Assembly (NCBI GenBank): GCA_022457155.1
Contig: JAJGOT010000259.1
Span: 457,001-521,000, forward strand
Source of the DNA: Cladopsammia gracilis
Lineage: Eukaryota; Cnidaria; Anthozoa; Scleractinia; Dendrophylliidae
Length of the DNA: 64,000 nt
Direction: 5' to 3'
Part shown: positions 36,051 through 49,033 of the stretch, one piece after another
Layout: each line of letters starts with the position of its first letter
How positions within the stretch are numbered: position 1 is the first letter of the stretch
The notes under the pieces: model-generated
Seen by the model: the letters and a program-made list of their open reading frames with translations, nothing else
The model's database searches: none
What the model was told of the DNA's origin: nothing
Translations under genes and position numbers: made by a program

Positions 36051-39000
36051 TATTATTATTATATAATTGTACGCGAGTCTGTCCTTAACAGGGTCTGAAT
36101 CTGCCTAACAGAGTATGGTTGCACGGTTGTCGTCGTCAGTACATATTCAGCATTTAGCATTTCGAGATTGGAGACGTATGCTTAATTGCAATTGCCAATA
36201 CCGTCAACTCTGTCTAAGACGGACAATTATCTCAAGGTAACAGTGTCTCTTACCTTCTTTTCCTCCATAACACGAATTGATATTTGCGCAGTATTTTTTG
36301 TTAAGTGGGGAGTCGTGTTTATCTCGTACGCACCAGTAACATCCCACGACTCCATCACAGGAATTTGAATCCAACTTTTTGTCGCACTGAGGGTCAAAGC
36401 ACTTCTGTAAATCTTCCACTGAAGGATCGTTTACTTGTTCAGATGAGACCACAGTCGCTGCTACGGGACAAATGGAAACGCTAACGAAAAGAAAGAGTGT
36501 TGTATAAACCCTTTATACCTCGGAAGTGATCATCACTAAATATCGCCATGAGAGATCATGAGAATTGTGGATACGATCACTAAAGATACCTTCCCTGATA
36601 TTCTAACAACTTTTTTACCACAATTGCCGCTAAACTCGCAATCTGATTGGTCGACGTGAGTGGTAAATGAGAGTCCAGACAACGGTGCTGACGCTAACAT
36701 CACGTACACTTGAAAAACACCAATCAGATTGCAAGAAAGTTATAGACAACGCTTGCTCTTTCTTTGCTGTCACGTTTTGTAACAAAACTTCGATTTTTCC
36801 TTGTGTTTTTTTCTAAATATTGTTGTAAAAAACAAATTTCCACCGGTTTTCCGTGGTGTGGACTCTTATTTACCACGATTTACGTCATCACATGGTCAAA
36901 ATTTGTTGCTGACTCACTCGGCTGTGCCTCGTGAGTCCACAACATTTTGACCATGTGATGACGTAAATCGTGGTAAATAAGAGTCCACACCACGGAAAAC
37001 TGGTTTAAATTTGTTAACTCTACACTCTTCATTTAGAAAGATATGGGGACAAGGAAGGAGAATTTGTATTTTGATATTTGGAACCAAAGGGTTAAGCACA
37101 TGATTCAGTTACTACCAAGGTTCTTATAATTTGATCAATTCATATGGTAAGAAAATCTTTAAAAGAAAGAGACTGCTTAGTGATCGCGTTTGATGAGCAA
37201 GTTAGAACGACAACCCAAATTAATTGAAATTCATTGATTGGCATTGGCAGCCAATAGTCAACGAGAGAGAACCAACCAGACTTGCGCATTTCTAATGCAC
37301 TCTATTAACAATTTAGAGTCTATTCACTTTTAGTCGGCTTGTTCTTAAGCATATCCTATCGCTCGCTCCCCCCCCCCCCCACCCCAGAAGGAGCCTGTGC
37401 CTTGTGGTCGATCTTACAACAAAGTTTTTACTTAGAACTTACCTGCTTGCTGGAAACTCATTTCTGCAGTAATAAAATTCAAGCCGTGAGAGGCAAGGGC
37501 ACTCGCAAGTCAATTCAGGTACATTCGAGCATTCTCTGTTGGCAGAGCCGCAAGTGATGCAAGATTTTGACTGACATGAACTGTCAATTTTTTTGATACC
37601 TGAAAATATATAGGCAAGTTTATAATTACCTAGCATTTCTAGAGTCGTTATTAGAACCCTCATAGAGGAAAATGAATACAATGGTAATGCTAAAACGCGG
37701 TGATCAATTCCAAACTTCAAACGTCCCCCCTCCAGGTATACCCTGAGCATACCTTGGGTATTTGATTTTTTTCCGTGTCCAGGGGATTGGGTATTTGAAC
37801 TTTGCCTGAGTGGAATAGATGGGGAATTTGAACCGCAAATGTCATGTTCTCAAAGTATAAATGTGATTCATTCTCAGACCACAGGAACATTCAGTAAATC
37901 CGAGTACATTGCCGACTACATTGCCACATAAAAGTGACAATTATAAAGATATTGACTGACATTTGTTTTTGGGAAGAAGCATTTCATCCGAGCTAGGGTA
38001 GGGCATGTGAATGCAATTTTGGCCCAAGGGGGCGGTAATTTGAACGAACCAATCTTCAAAAATTCGAATATTCCGGGAGTTACCTGGGAGGGGATGTTGA
38101 AGTTTCGAATTAATGGCTGATAAAATCAGCATTGTGTGAACCGAAAAATTCTCACCTAAAAACGCGTTACTTACAGCCACACTAGAAATCTGGTACTGTT
38201 TACACCGCTGTCCAGTAGTCAGCGTGTTCACGCCTTGAAATGGAATACTCAGCTCATAAAAGTTCTCTGTGTTAATTTTCTCCAAGTTTCTACATTGTTT
38301 TTTCACCAAATGTCCTTTCTGTATAAGGTCCTCTGCTATCTCTTTTTCTTTCGCGGTGATGTGGATGTACTCCAGTTTTTTCGCTGTGATGTCAGGTGTC
38401 AGGAAATCTTTGTGCATGATAAGAAATCCCGCTCCATCTAACACGAAACACTCGTAGTTGCTTTCTTTGCATTTTGGATATGTATCAGTCAGGAGTCTGA
38501 AAAGATAATAATTATATCAGTTATTTAGTCAGTAATAATGATCAGGGAGTATATCAGTAGTCTGTTATATTAAGTGGGATATTCCGAATAGTATGTTGTA
38601 TCAAGTATGAGGTATGTTTAAATCCTGGATGATTCATAGCTTTACTTGTTTGTGTTAGTTCAGGCGGTGATGGTTAGCGCGATGGTCTAATGTGATATCT
38701 CGGATAAAGTTAGTCTTAAAAAAGACTGTACGTGTGATTGCTGATATGAAGTTCGACCACAGGAGTATCAGCAGTTGGTCGACTATTGGATACTATGGAT
38801 ACTACAGGGTTAATCCCAATACTCTAATCACGTGATCGTTTGTATATATATACCGCGGTACAGTATACCGCTTGTATATCGTTTATGGTGCTTATAATTA
38901 AGACGCTTACTTTTGAAAATACGACAAAGGGAAGTCCGCACCCATAACTCCAATCACGTGATCGTTGGTACTGTGTTTATGGCTTGATTCACCGCGGTAT

Positions 39001-40458
39001 ATCGTGTGGGAAGCGGTTATCACGACACCTGCTCCAAACGCGTCTATGTAAGGAGTGGACAGAGCAACCAATCCCGTGTTACGTAGCGCGGCATGATACC
39101 TACATGTCAGAGCGAGACGATATTTATTCAAAGTCGCCAAATCTGCATATTTCATGCAATTTGCATATTAAATGTGAAATTAAATGAATAGACGTTTAAC
39201 TCCAAAATTCTTAAAGTTTGTTTAAATCGTAGGAAGTGACAAATTCCTTAACAGAAAGACGAATTTCGTCGCATCTATTCTAAATTCTATATATTGATTA
39301 AATTTCCGGAGATACCTGTTACCATGGTAGTAATGGTCATATATTGTTAAATTGGACTCTGATAATTTAAACTGGACAACATGTCATCCAATTTAACCAT
39401 AAGTGCATTTTGACAAAATGTCTGGATAAAACATTACCATGGTCTTTTTGTTGGGTCGTATGACTTTGCCAGCATAATTCCGGGTGTTATTCTGAAGACG
39501 CCATTTGATGTGCCAAAATATCTCCACACAAGGTACTTTGTATAAGCTGCCTTCTCCTGTAACCAAATGTCGTCGACCTCACTGGTAGCAACCACTGTGT
39601 CTCGTATGCCTGGTTTGAATCCAGGATTCACAGCGCTTGTACTTGTCATGTACGATTTGTATGCTTTCACACGAGATACCGTCTCATCCAAGCCAAGGTA
39701 AGTATATGGATCTGTGAAGGCTTCTGCACCAAACTTCACCACAGTTGTATCTATTATAGTAAAATATTTAAACGGACAAGAATATCAGTTATGTTTCACC
39801 AGTGAGATATTTCGGGTGAAATAAGTATTTAAAAGACCCCATGATGTTTGAACGCAGAAGAAACAGCCAGCTTGTGATTTGATATCTCGCCATTATTCCA
39901 TGATCATTTTGTACATTACTCAGTGACATTTTAACTTAAAAGTTCAAAATCACACAATCGTCTGATGATTCTTTGTTATAACCCCTACTCTTTCGAACTA
40001 AGATACCTGATGTAGATGCAGATTACGTTTTACTGGTTAATGTCTTCTGCTGTCATGATGGTGTTAATTTCCATAAAGTTACGAAACCACTAGGTTATGT
40101 CTACTTGAAAGGAGAATGTCTACGCGAAAAAAGACATCGTTTACCTACCTTTAGATGCATATCTTGAAAACTGAATACAGGGTTCATTGGGCCTTAATAA
40201 GTCTAAACGATGATACAAGAACTTGAAACCTGTTTAAAGCCAAAAGTAAGGAATAGTTAAAATTGGGGTCGTGGCATGGATCGAACGTTTATATAGGCGA
40301 CTATGACGACGAAGAATGTGAGGACGATAATGATATGATAACGATGATATTGATGATGATGATAGTGATGATGATGATAGTGATGATGATGATAGCGATG
40401 ATGATGATGATGATGATGATGATAGTGATGATGATAGTGATGATGATGATGATGATAG

Positions 40459-40489
<31 letters not shown>

Positions 40490-43400
40490 AGTGATGATGA
40501 TGGTGATGATGATAGTGATGTTGATGATGATAATGATGATGATAGTGATGATAATGATGATGATAGTGATGATGATAGTGATAGTGATGATGATGGTGAT
40601 GATGATGATGATTATGTTGATGATAGTGATGATGATGATGATGATGATAATGATGATGATAGTGATTATGTTGATGATAATGATGATGATAGTGATGATG
40701 ATGATGATAGTGATGTTGATGATGATGATGATGATAGTGACGATAGTGATGATGATAGTTATGATAGTGATGATGATGATGATGATAGTGATGATAATGA
40801 TGACGATGATGATGATGATGATGATGATAGTGATGATGATGACGATGACGACGCTGATGATCATAACGATGAAATTTCAAAGCGGTCAAAAAACGTTGTA
40901 AGAAAATCGTATTCAAAAGTCTAGTTGAATAAATAGAGGTTACTTCACGGTTGGTGAGCGCGTACGATTTTTATTCACGAGTTGGGAAGAATCACAAACG
41001 AACGAGCGAGGCTTTGCGAGCGAGTGAGTTTGTAATTCTTTCCAACGAGTGAATAAAACTCGTACAAGCGAACGAACCGTGAAGTAATTTGTTTATTATA
41101 TGCATACTGAGATTTACACAACAGAAAAACAAGACGAAACGATTAAATTATCAACACTTCAGTGGAAGGGTTCTTGGTTTATTGTCAGACTCAACTTTCA
41201 AGTGGAAAAATTCACCGAATTCACACATCTAACAAAAATAACCACGACAATAATTTTTTCCAAAACTATAACAAGACTATACATAATAAGACACTTTACG
41301 ACAAAAACAAACCAGTTTGCGTACCTGTTTTTTGAAGTTTTTTGCCGCTTTGATAACAACAACAAATGGCGAGAGTTCAAACTGGCTTGCACGTTTGGCG
41401 ATTTAATTGCTTTTTTTAGCTTCTTTTAGCCTTATTCTTTTTCCTGTTAAACGTATATTTTCCCTTTCAGCAAAATCTGTTAAAGTTCTTTTCTTTAGGT
41501 CCGCAGAAATCCGCATTTTTCATTGAAGTTATGGAACTTTAAACCCTTTTGTCGCCATGAATGAATTTCTTCGAGGCCTTCAAGGAGGGCGAAGGCACAC
41601 TGAATGGCGGGAATTCTCGCGTACGATTTTTGTCACTAGTGAAAAATGTCGTATCGCGATTCTGATTGGTCATACGATATTCTTCACTAGTGGGGAAAAT
41701 CGTATGACCAATAGGATGGCTTGTCATACGTGAAGGGACGATTTTTATCTCACAGTTTTCTGGTGTGTAAATCTCAGTATGTATATAATAATTAAGGTAA
41801 ACAGATAAGCGAACCAAATGGATTAAAGAAGTATCGTAACAGTTTAGGTACGTACGGCATTTTAGTTATGTCATATTAATCCGTTTCCCAACTTCATTGT
41901 TAACGATATGTTTTATGGTTATGGTCTTATGGTTTATGATCAGTACCCGTCACCTTTTTACTCTGCAAATTCAAAACATGACAGCTCAAACGGTTACTTT
42001 TAAGAGTGTTTTATTTTTTATCAATACGATTATTTACTATATACCTGAAGGAATGGTCTGACTAGATAGTATTTCATCCTTATCACCATCTGCCACCACA
42101 ATTCCCACGGTGAAATTGGTTTTAGCAACTGGTCTCCAGTAATAGGTCGACGGCAAATCTAAAACTGAAACTCCTTCCTTGACTTGGCCACCACGAGCAA
42201 GATATCGCTTTGATGAGAATGACGCGTTTCCGGATCCACCACTGAGACAGTAACAAAAGCTAATAAACAAACAGCTTAACCCTTTAAACTCCCAAAAGAG
42301 CCCAAAATCAAAATTCAAGAAACATCCCAAATTTCATTTTGTAAAAATTAATGTCTTCATAATTGACTCTGGGAGTGATAGGGTTAAAAAATAAGACAAT
42401 ATGAACAGTAAACTGGATAGATGGGCTTTATTGAAAAGCTCTAAAAATGAAGTTAGTGGTATATTTTTCTGAACCAAACTTTCGAAAGTACTTACTAATT
42501 GATGCACGAATTTCCGCAAGGTACTTACATTTTGATAGATTGAAAAACCATGTTAAAGCCTGGTTCGGATTCCAAGGCAGTAATGTCCATAAAAATTGGG
42601 TCCACGAAGGCGTCAGAAGGGGCTGGTAGAAGAGGGTGCATCATGGTCCTCCCGGAGCTGTCCGCCATCCATACATAACTTAGTTGGCCTTTCTGAAAGT
42701 ACGTGACTTCGGAAAGAAGATCAGCCATGCTGATATCTGTACCAACAACACCGATAAATTTACCTTGGTGATAACATGGTAGTGTTATGGATGTTAAAAG
42801 TCCTGATGAAATAAAATGGAATCGGTGAGATATCATACATATAGCATCTGTGTAATTGTGGGTTGGAAAAAGGTATTGTGGGAAGACATCTTAGCATCCT
42901 AAACACACAATCACGGAACAGGCTGTCCGAGGTCGTGGTTTCATCTTACCACCAAAGTCGGTGCACATATATAGACTTGTAGAGGTGGATTGCAGAACGG
43001 CCTATAATTTGGGAGCCGAAACATTTTGAATATCCCCTCACAGGGATGGGACTCTAAGCATTTGAAGCCCTTTAAATCTTCTAGGACCGCGCCCTTTCCC
43101 TTTTCCAGGCAGTCACTGATGTAATATACGGCTAATACGAGTGGTAACCGTTTCTTACCTGTGCCAAAAGCGTCAATGTAAGGGATGGATATGATTGGCT
43201 CATTGCGAACGGTATTGGATGAGAAAAAGTCGTAATAAGTAGCCATGTCACTTCGCAATTTCTCTGCGTTCGCCACATAGGTAAATTTTCCAACCTTGAA
43301 GCAAAACAAAACGTTTGAAACGGCGAGTTAGTTTGCAACCAGAGAAAACATATTGCAGCGTCTCTGAAGTTGGTCAAGTCTGAAAATTAAACTTAATATT

Positions 43401-46400
43401 ACAGTTTCTCCTTTGAAATATTTGGATGCTAAAGTTCAAGTAAAATAAGTAAGTTAACATTCAAATTGATTTGCTGGTATTAGAAAGGACGACCGCGATT
43501 GTTTCGATGTTTATTTTAAACGACATATACAGTTATGACATGCAAAAGCAAAGCAGTGATTCCTAACACCAAGCTGTTGACCCTTTAATTCCCAATATCA
43601 ACCTACAAATTCTCCTTTCTTGTCCTCATACGTTTCTTATTAAGGATTAAAACTGACAAAGAGAAATTTGGTGATGGTCACTATTGGGGCTTAAAGATAA
43701 AGGCCAGACCCTGAAACTTTCACTATGGACCGGTCTCTATGCTGTCTATGTGGTTGTGTTTTGAAAACTGAAATACACGTTTCGTTTGGCCGCGGTTCTG
43801 TCGTCTTCCATTAATGCTTGGTTAGAAGTTCAATTATTTGTCTGAAATTATTAGAACCTCAGCCGACCAAATGGTCAAATGAAATCTGTTTATTAGGTTC
43901 TTACAGTGACATCAGCTGCCCTTGTCACACCGAGACCTTGTTGATCAGCAATGTACTGTAGTATTGGTAAGTTCTTCAGCATTCCATACGTCAAAATCGC
44001 AACCGAATTTTTCAGCTCCGCATTTTTTCTTTTGATGGTTTGCAAGGTTGCTGTCTTATCATCAGTTGGCTCACCATCCGTCAGAAAGATGATGACCTTT
44101 TTTCTGGAAGAATCAATTCCATCAGATGAGCCTTTGAACAGGTCAAACGCGCGATTAAATGCGTTGGAATAATGTGTATATCCTGTAAAAAAAGGGAAAA
44201 TACAGATAGGAGATTTTAGACTGTTAATTGTTTGCTAAGAAGACTCAGCAGACTTATTGACCAGTATCAATCCGTTACAGATTTGAAAACATAACATTCC
44301 GTTGGAATATATAACATAGCCGGTCAATGACTACCTGCACTTTACGAAACAGTTAATTACTACTTTAGTAAAAAGTGATCTTCGATAAAACAAACCGAAA
44401 TAGCGAAAATCCTAAAAACCGTGAGCAAATTAAGCAGTATAGTGACTGTCGAACCTGCCATTACTGAAACCTACATAATTCGTTTTCAATTCATAGCTGA
44501 AAGCTTTAAAATTCTTGTTTGCAGGGTCATTCTAAACATCGCCTCCCCCAACCCAAAGAAATACCACTCTTACTTTCAGCAGTAATAGCGTCTACGTAGC
44601 TTTCCAAGTATTTGATGTTGATTGGCGTGGCAGTGGCTAAACGTTGGCTGTGGCAGCCTCTTCCATCGTTGTCGTATTCAACAGGTGTGGAAGCCTGGTC
44701 ACTGAATTTCACTACTCCAATCTACAGGAAAGACAAAACGTTTGACTCCATTTTGTCTTATTTTTAGCATTCTATACGGCGGTGACACCTCCCCCCCCCC
44801 CCCTTCCCACCTCCGCCACCTCTCTCTCCAATCCTCGGTATTCCTGATAATTCGTTGAAGGGATCATACTTACCCTGTCCCTTGGGTTCATTGTCCTCAG
44901 AACAGTTTTTGCAGCCTCCTTAGCGACTATGAGGCGTGATCCTCTCATGGAGCCACTGTGATCAATAACTAGTACAACGTCTTTAGGTTCTGGCGTGGCT
45001 GTTTCCACATAAAAAGGTCTGAACCGAGGATCATAAGATCCACAGCTTGTTTTGTCTTCAAACGCTGGAAAGTTCGCAAGCACACCCTTCTCGGAAGCAA
45101 AGTACTGCCACTTTATCACAGGATAATCCTGAGAAATGGTCTTCATTTCCTCCACAACTGAATCCGCGACATGGGTAAGGGGAGTTTCAGCATTTTCTGA
45201 TATTTTCACACATATGCCTGAAAGATCGACTTTTGAGCGAAATCTTGAATCGTATTCTAGTCCACCAGAAAATTGTACATTGCAGCATTCCGTTGGGGTT
45301 TGTCTCGGAGGTGTGGTCCAAGAATTTTCCACGGCTACTTTGAGTCTTTGTGTAACCTTGAACCTTTCCTTGAACTTTTCGGATATGCCAATTGCCAAGG
45401 TCTGAATCACTGCATTACCATCCACCGGGTTTTCAATAAACTTCAACTTGTCAAACGCCTCCTAAAATGGAGCACAACATAGTATTTATGTTATTAGGAC
45501 CTATTGGCGCTTCAAATGCCTGAGTGGCAACATTTGTATTTCAATGTCCAATTTTTTTAGCCTACTTAGTCAGATAACCAAAGTGAAAGATCACAAATGC
45601 GAACAGCAAAATAAAGAGCTACGTACAGTTCCCGGTATGGGTTACAGCTTTCAATTTTGTACTGCGTTATATACAAGCGGGTGCTTGTAAGAAATTATCC
45701 CCGGGTGGGGGGACTCCTATATAAAAATGACGGGGGTGCTCGTCGTACCTTTTAGGGGTCAAAATTTGTAGATTGGTACCGCTTAGGGTACTAAAATCTA
45801 AAATGACCACCGTTAGAATTATCGCGGTATCTTTCAGGGTATTGAGCTAAAAAAAATATGACATGAGTTGCTTTAAAATTGGTACCTCTTAGGGGTAAAA
45901 ATTATTTTGAGCAACGCCCATCAATCGAGATTCTGGTACCTTTTGGTGTATTTCAGTCGAAACTTTCCGACGAGCACCCCCGTCATTTTTATATGAGGGT
46001 CCCCTCCCCCCCTCTCCAGGGAAATTATCCTGAAACTTAAGAAAAACTACGGTGGACAAAGTGAGTGGAGTATATACTGTATTTGCGTAGTCTTTCCATG
46101 TCAAGACCTTTTCGAGCTCACTAAGTGTAATCGAACTAGAGCCAATCATGACTATAAACTTTATGTAAAAGCAGCTATTCGTAATTGCTATAAGTACTCC
46201 CTCTTTGTACACCGCTTAACTGTTCAATAACTTTATTTCGAAATAGACTCAATGCAAGATGTACATGTACACTACCAAATAATTGTAAATAGTTTTAATT
46301 GTAAATAGTTTTTTTAATGTTTGTAATTGTATTTGATTTTAGAAATTTTATTTGAGGAAATTGTTTTATATGGGGTTAACCTCATGATTTCTCCTTTCAG

Positions 46401-47043
46401 GAAGTGTTTTTATTAATTAGTTGATTTCCTGAATAAAATATAATGTTATGTTATGTTATGTTATGTGTTATGTTATGTTATGTTATGTTATGTTACGTTA
46501 CGTTACGTTACGTTATGTTATGTTATGTTACGTTATGTTATGTTATGTTATGTTATGTGTTATGTTATGTTATGTTATGTTATGTTATGTTATGTTATGT
46601 TATGTTATGTTATGTTATGTTATGTTATGTTATGTTATGTTATGTTATTTTAAACTCGTAATAATTTATGGGTTACTACGGAGTAACCGAAGTAAACGTT
46701 CTTAAATACGAACAACAGTGGAAGAAGCTAGAGTTCCGTTTGAGTACATAAAAGCTATGAATTTCCTACTGCTCTGTATACAGGATGTTTGCAAGAACTG
46801 AAGTATAAGGGGCACGCTATTGTATGAATCCGACCAACTGCATATCCAGGTATATCAAGAACAAACTTTAAGTGTTACCTGTAAAGTGTTTGTACCAAGA
46901 CCATCTACTGCTAGCGTAGAAAGCGTTTGACCGAATTTCTTTGGATCAAGTATATCTGCTGCCAAGCAAGGCCGAATAAACAGTGTCGAAAAGAACATAA
47001 AAATCATTAACACTCTGCTCTGGCTGATCAATGAAGAATCCAT
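35174..47043 (-). CDS. CACHD1-like: CACHD1-like VWFA and cache domain protein, copy C (complete, intact)
   Basis: Exons in 5' to 3' order: 46879-47043, 44874-45461, 44574-44721, 43905-44182, 43159-43294, 42529-42802, 42045-42241, 40145-40192, 39438-39750, 38911-39099, 38156-38496, 37443-37599, 36254-36480, 35174-35361. All junctions are GT/AG, phases agree, and the total is 3249 nt (1082 aa plus stop). Signal peptide residues 1-28; VWA_N about 95-210; VWA about 216-393 with MIDAS DHSGS at about 222 and FLTDGEP in exon 4; Cache regions in exons 5-11; Cys-rich exons 12-13; transmembrane helix about 1046-1074; 8-residue tail. Collinearity with vertebrate CACHD1 runs through the Cys-rich part, which separates it from alpha-2/delta proper. 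Known family role: cell-surface modulator of T-type calcium channels and of Wnt receptors; the role here is inferred. Start chosen at the ATG opening the signal peptide. Confidence 0.9.
36254..36480 (-). CDS. copy C exon 13: second Cys-rich segment
   Basis: 227 nt, phase 2 to phase 1, residues 945-1021. Contains CDGVVGCYWC, which resembles the CACHD1 FGVLDCEWC segment. The acceptor at the polypyrimidine-TTAG site was chosen because it alone gives the right phase from exon 12. Confidence 0.84.
37443..37599 (-). CDS. copy C exon 12: Cys-rich segment
   Basis: 157 nt, phase 1 to phase 2, residues 893-945. Dense cysteines (CQSKSCITCG, CECPC), collinear with the Cys-rich juxtamembrane part of CACHD1 and presumably disulphide-bonded outside the cell. 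Confidence 0.85.
38156..38496 (-). CDS. copy C exon 11: end of second Cache region
   Basis: 341 nt, phase 2 to phase 1, residues 779-893. Contains CFVLDGAGFLIMH. A nearer donor exists 19 nt upstream (end at 38175) in phase 0, but the longer form ending in NAFLG restores the CACHD1 sequence across the junction, so it is preferred. Confidence 0.83.
38911..39099 (-). CDS. copy C exon 10: second Cache region, core
   Basis: 189 nt, phase 2 to phase 2, residues 716-779. Starts with the Tyr completing WY, then LSTPYIDAFGAGVVITASHT and VIGVMGADFPL, closely matching CACHD1. Confidence 0.88.
39438..39750 (-). CDS. copy C exon 9: linker and start of second Cache region
   Basis: 313 nt, phase 1 to phase 2, residues 612-716. 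Contains NGVFRITPG and ends in DPTKRPW, a canonical Cache motif (DPTxRxWY in relatives). Confidence 0.88.
40145..40192 (-). CDS. copy C exon 8: 48-nt microexon
   Basis: Phase 1 to phase 1, encoding PMNPVFSFQDMHLKV between split Gly and Asp codons. It restores alignment to CACHD1 between exons 7 and 9 and has acceptor AAG and donor GTAAAC on the minus strand. It is too short for simple ORF finding. Identical in A (663-710), B (20441-20488) and D (59462-59509). Confidence 0.75.
40320..40855. repeat. GAT microsatellite, intron 7 of copy C
   Basis: Contains a GATGGTGAT and TTATGTTGAT block order shared with copy D only. Confidence 0.95.
42045..42241 (-). CDS. copy C exon 7: end of first Cache region
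   Basis: 197 nt, phase 2 to phase 1, residues 530-596. Contains YYWRPVAKTNFTVGIVVAD, matching the alpha-2/delta/CACHD1 segment after the first Cache domain. Two amino acids separate copies A/B from C/D. Confidence 0.85.
42529..42802 (-). CDS. copy C exon 6: first Cache region, core
   Basis: 274 nt, phase 1 to phase 2, residues 439-530. Contains GKFIGVVGTDISM, a hallmark Cache strand-turn-strand. Copy A has 275 nt here. Copy C has Asp where B and D have Asn at one position. Confidence 0.86.
43159..43294 (-). CDS. copy C exon 5: start of first Cache region
   Basis: 136 nt, phase 0 to phase 1, residues 394-439. Ends in ISIPYIDAFGTG, which resembles the Cache strand IPYIDAFGAG that recurs in exon 10. 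Confidence 0.84.
43905..44182 (-). CDS. copy C exon 4: end of VWA domain
   Basis: 278 nt, residues 301-393, phase 0 at the end. It carries VIIFLTDGEP, the VWA strand and the T-D pair that completes MIDAS coordination. In A and B the following intron holds the hairpin insertion that is absent here. Confidence 0.87.
44574..44721 (-). CDS. copy C exon 3: VWA domain, middle
   Basis: 148 nt, residues 252-300, ending in phase 1. It begins IGVVKFSD, which follows DR at the end of exon 2 as in a standard VWA fold. Same in A (5414-5561) and B (25192-25339). Confidence 0.86.
44791..44803. repeat. poly-C tract, intron 2 of copy C
   Basis: 13 uninterrupted C; shortest of the three visible alleles. Confidence 0.9.
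44874..45461 (-). CDS. copy C exon 2: VWA_N region and first part of VWA with MIDAS
   Basis: 196 codons, phase 0 at both ends, residues 56-251. It contains YDPRFRPFYV, typical of the end of VWA_N in alpha-2/delta-type proteins, followed directly by the VWA beta strand and MIDAS motif DHSGS (D-x-S-x-S). Four G at 45179-45182 keep the frame that is broken in A and B. The donor is GTAAGT. Confidence 0.88.
45692..46028. mobile_element. same MITE, intron 1 of copy C
   Basis: Same arms; interior differs by single bases. Confidence 0.75.
46443..46648. repeat. ATGTT microsatellite, intron 1 of copy C
   Basis: About 60 bp shorter than in copies A and B. Confidence 0.92.
46879..47043 (-). CDS. copy C exon 1: signal peptide
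   Basis: 55 codons, phase 0 at the end. Polar start, then a hydrophobic run (about residues 11-24), then a small-residue cleavage site after CLA at about residue 28. An ATG 5 bases upstream is out of frame and gives only a six-residue peptide. Same exon at 7848-8012 (A) and 27557-27721 (B). Confidence 0.85.
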
Positions 47044-48189
47044 CGCATTGAGACGAGGTAACGTGGTAACAATTCAGTCTACTCGTGTCTTTTCGTGCGT
47101 TATTATATGGCTCAAACTCACCACATTGCGTTCTTCCCGACGGTATAAGTTATGAAAGTAATTTTACGATATAAATCATGTGTCGTGTGACGTTATTTGG
47201 TTTTGTTTTCCTGTTAGGTGACAAACAGCACTTGTTTTGATGCCCTCTGGCTCCAGGGCCAATATTGACTTTGGACCTCCTTGAATCACTTGGTATGCAT
47301 ATACTTACTGAGTAAGCATTTGCGTACTTTTGAAGCTAATGTAGTAAGGAAGGGAATGAAATACCACTTTCATAAAAAAACGAGTTAGTATTGCCGCTTT
47401 TATTCAATATGCCCAAGTCTTATAAATGTTTAATAAATTTATTTATAATTTAAATGCAACCAAAACGCTTAGTCATAGTGGAAACTGCAAAACTACTGGA
47501 ATTTTAATTACTCTTGGTTTTCACATGACGTGAAAAAAATTAAAAAACGATCTAAAATATAGATTTTACAGAGCTGTTTCTAACATAGTATGTTGATACC
47601 AGTGTTAGAAGCATGCCGGAAACTTGCTATTTATTCATTTATCCTTTCTGACCTTAAATTTACTATCCTGAATAGATACCCCTAAAAAGTTCTCAAAAAA
47701 TAAAAGAAATCTAAAAATGACAATTTAAAAATCAAGTAACACAATACAGCATTAACGTAAATATGTACAGATCGATGCCTTAGTTGGATTAGGGGTCAGT
47801 AGTGCCCCTCCCCCCTACCCTGGGGGAGGGCGAAGGGATTGGGTGATGTTGTCTGTGTTCTGTGTTCTGTGTCTGAGTTGTTGTTTTTTTTGCTGAAAAA
47901 CAAAGCTTCACGTCGGGCTTTTGCAAATGCAGCATATTCACGTGCGTGACATAGTAAAAGGTCTGGGATTTGTTACCGATCGTTTAAAAAGGCCCCTTTT
48001 GTTCTAGTATATCAATATTTGGGTCATCACGGATCCATTTGTGGGTTTTGAAGTCAATGATCGGCATTCCCTTAGCAGTGTCATCAGTGTATCCCGGGAG
48101 ACACTCTCGTATTTTAGCTTCATTTTTGGTGACGAGTCAACTTGGACAGTTATTTCTACTAAAACGTTTGTTCTTTAGGAATTCGGCAT

Positions 48190-49033
48190 CAGACTCAAAA
48201 GTCGAATCACCTCTTGTACAGCATAATATAGAAGAAATTACTGCTCAGTAACTTTCATTTGAATGCTCTCACTATAGGATTTCATCAACAAAATCAAAAG
48301 TTACAACTACCTTGTACAGCATATTAATGTAGAGTACCAAAGGAAAGTATTGCTCAGTAGCTGTCATTTGATTGGTCACACTTTAGGAATTTATCCATCC
48401 CACAGACTCAAAAGTTCGAACCACATTGGGCAGCATAATAAACAGTACCACAGGAAAGTACTGCTCAATAGCTTTCATTTGAATGGTCACACTGTAGGAT
48501 TTCATCCACAGACTCAAAAGTTAGAACCGCCTTGTACAGCATAATAAACAGTACCACAGGAAAGTGCAGCTGAATAGCTCTCGTTTGAATGGTCACACTG
48601 TAGGATTTCATTCACAGACTCAAAAGTTAGAACCGCCTTGTACCACAGAAAAGTACTGCTCCCCTAGCTTTCATTTGAATGGTCACACTGTAGGATTTCA
48701 TCCACAGACTCAAAAGTTAGAACCACCTTGTACAGCATAATAAACAGTACCACAGGAAAGTGCAGCTGAATAGCTCTCGTTTGAATGGTCACACTGTAGG
48801 ATTTCATTCACAGACTCAAAAGTTAGAACCGCCTTGTACCACAGAAAAGTACTGCTCCCCTAGCTTTCATTTGAATGGTCACACTGTAGGATTTCATCCA
48901 CAGACTCTGGCAGACTGAAAAGTTTGAACCACCTTATACAACATAATAAATACACTCTGTATTTCATCCACAGACTCAAAAGTTCAGCATAATATAGAGT
49001 ATCAAAGGAAAGTACTGCTCAGTTGCTTTCATC
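48190..49033. repeat. minisatellite, unit 3
   Basis: Same order; the last unit has lost 15 bases near 48984. Confidence 0.92.

Larger units (their letters stand above)
19778..39481. repeat. tandem array unit 2 (19,704 bp)
   Basis: Near identical to unit 1 over its whole length. Most differences are microsatellite lengths, single bases and short indels. It shares the intron 4 hairpin insertion and the exon 2 deletion with unit 1. Confidence 0.95.
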
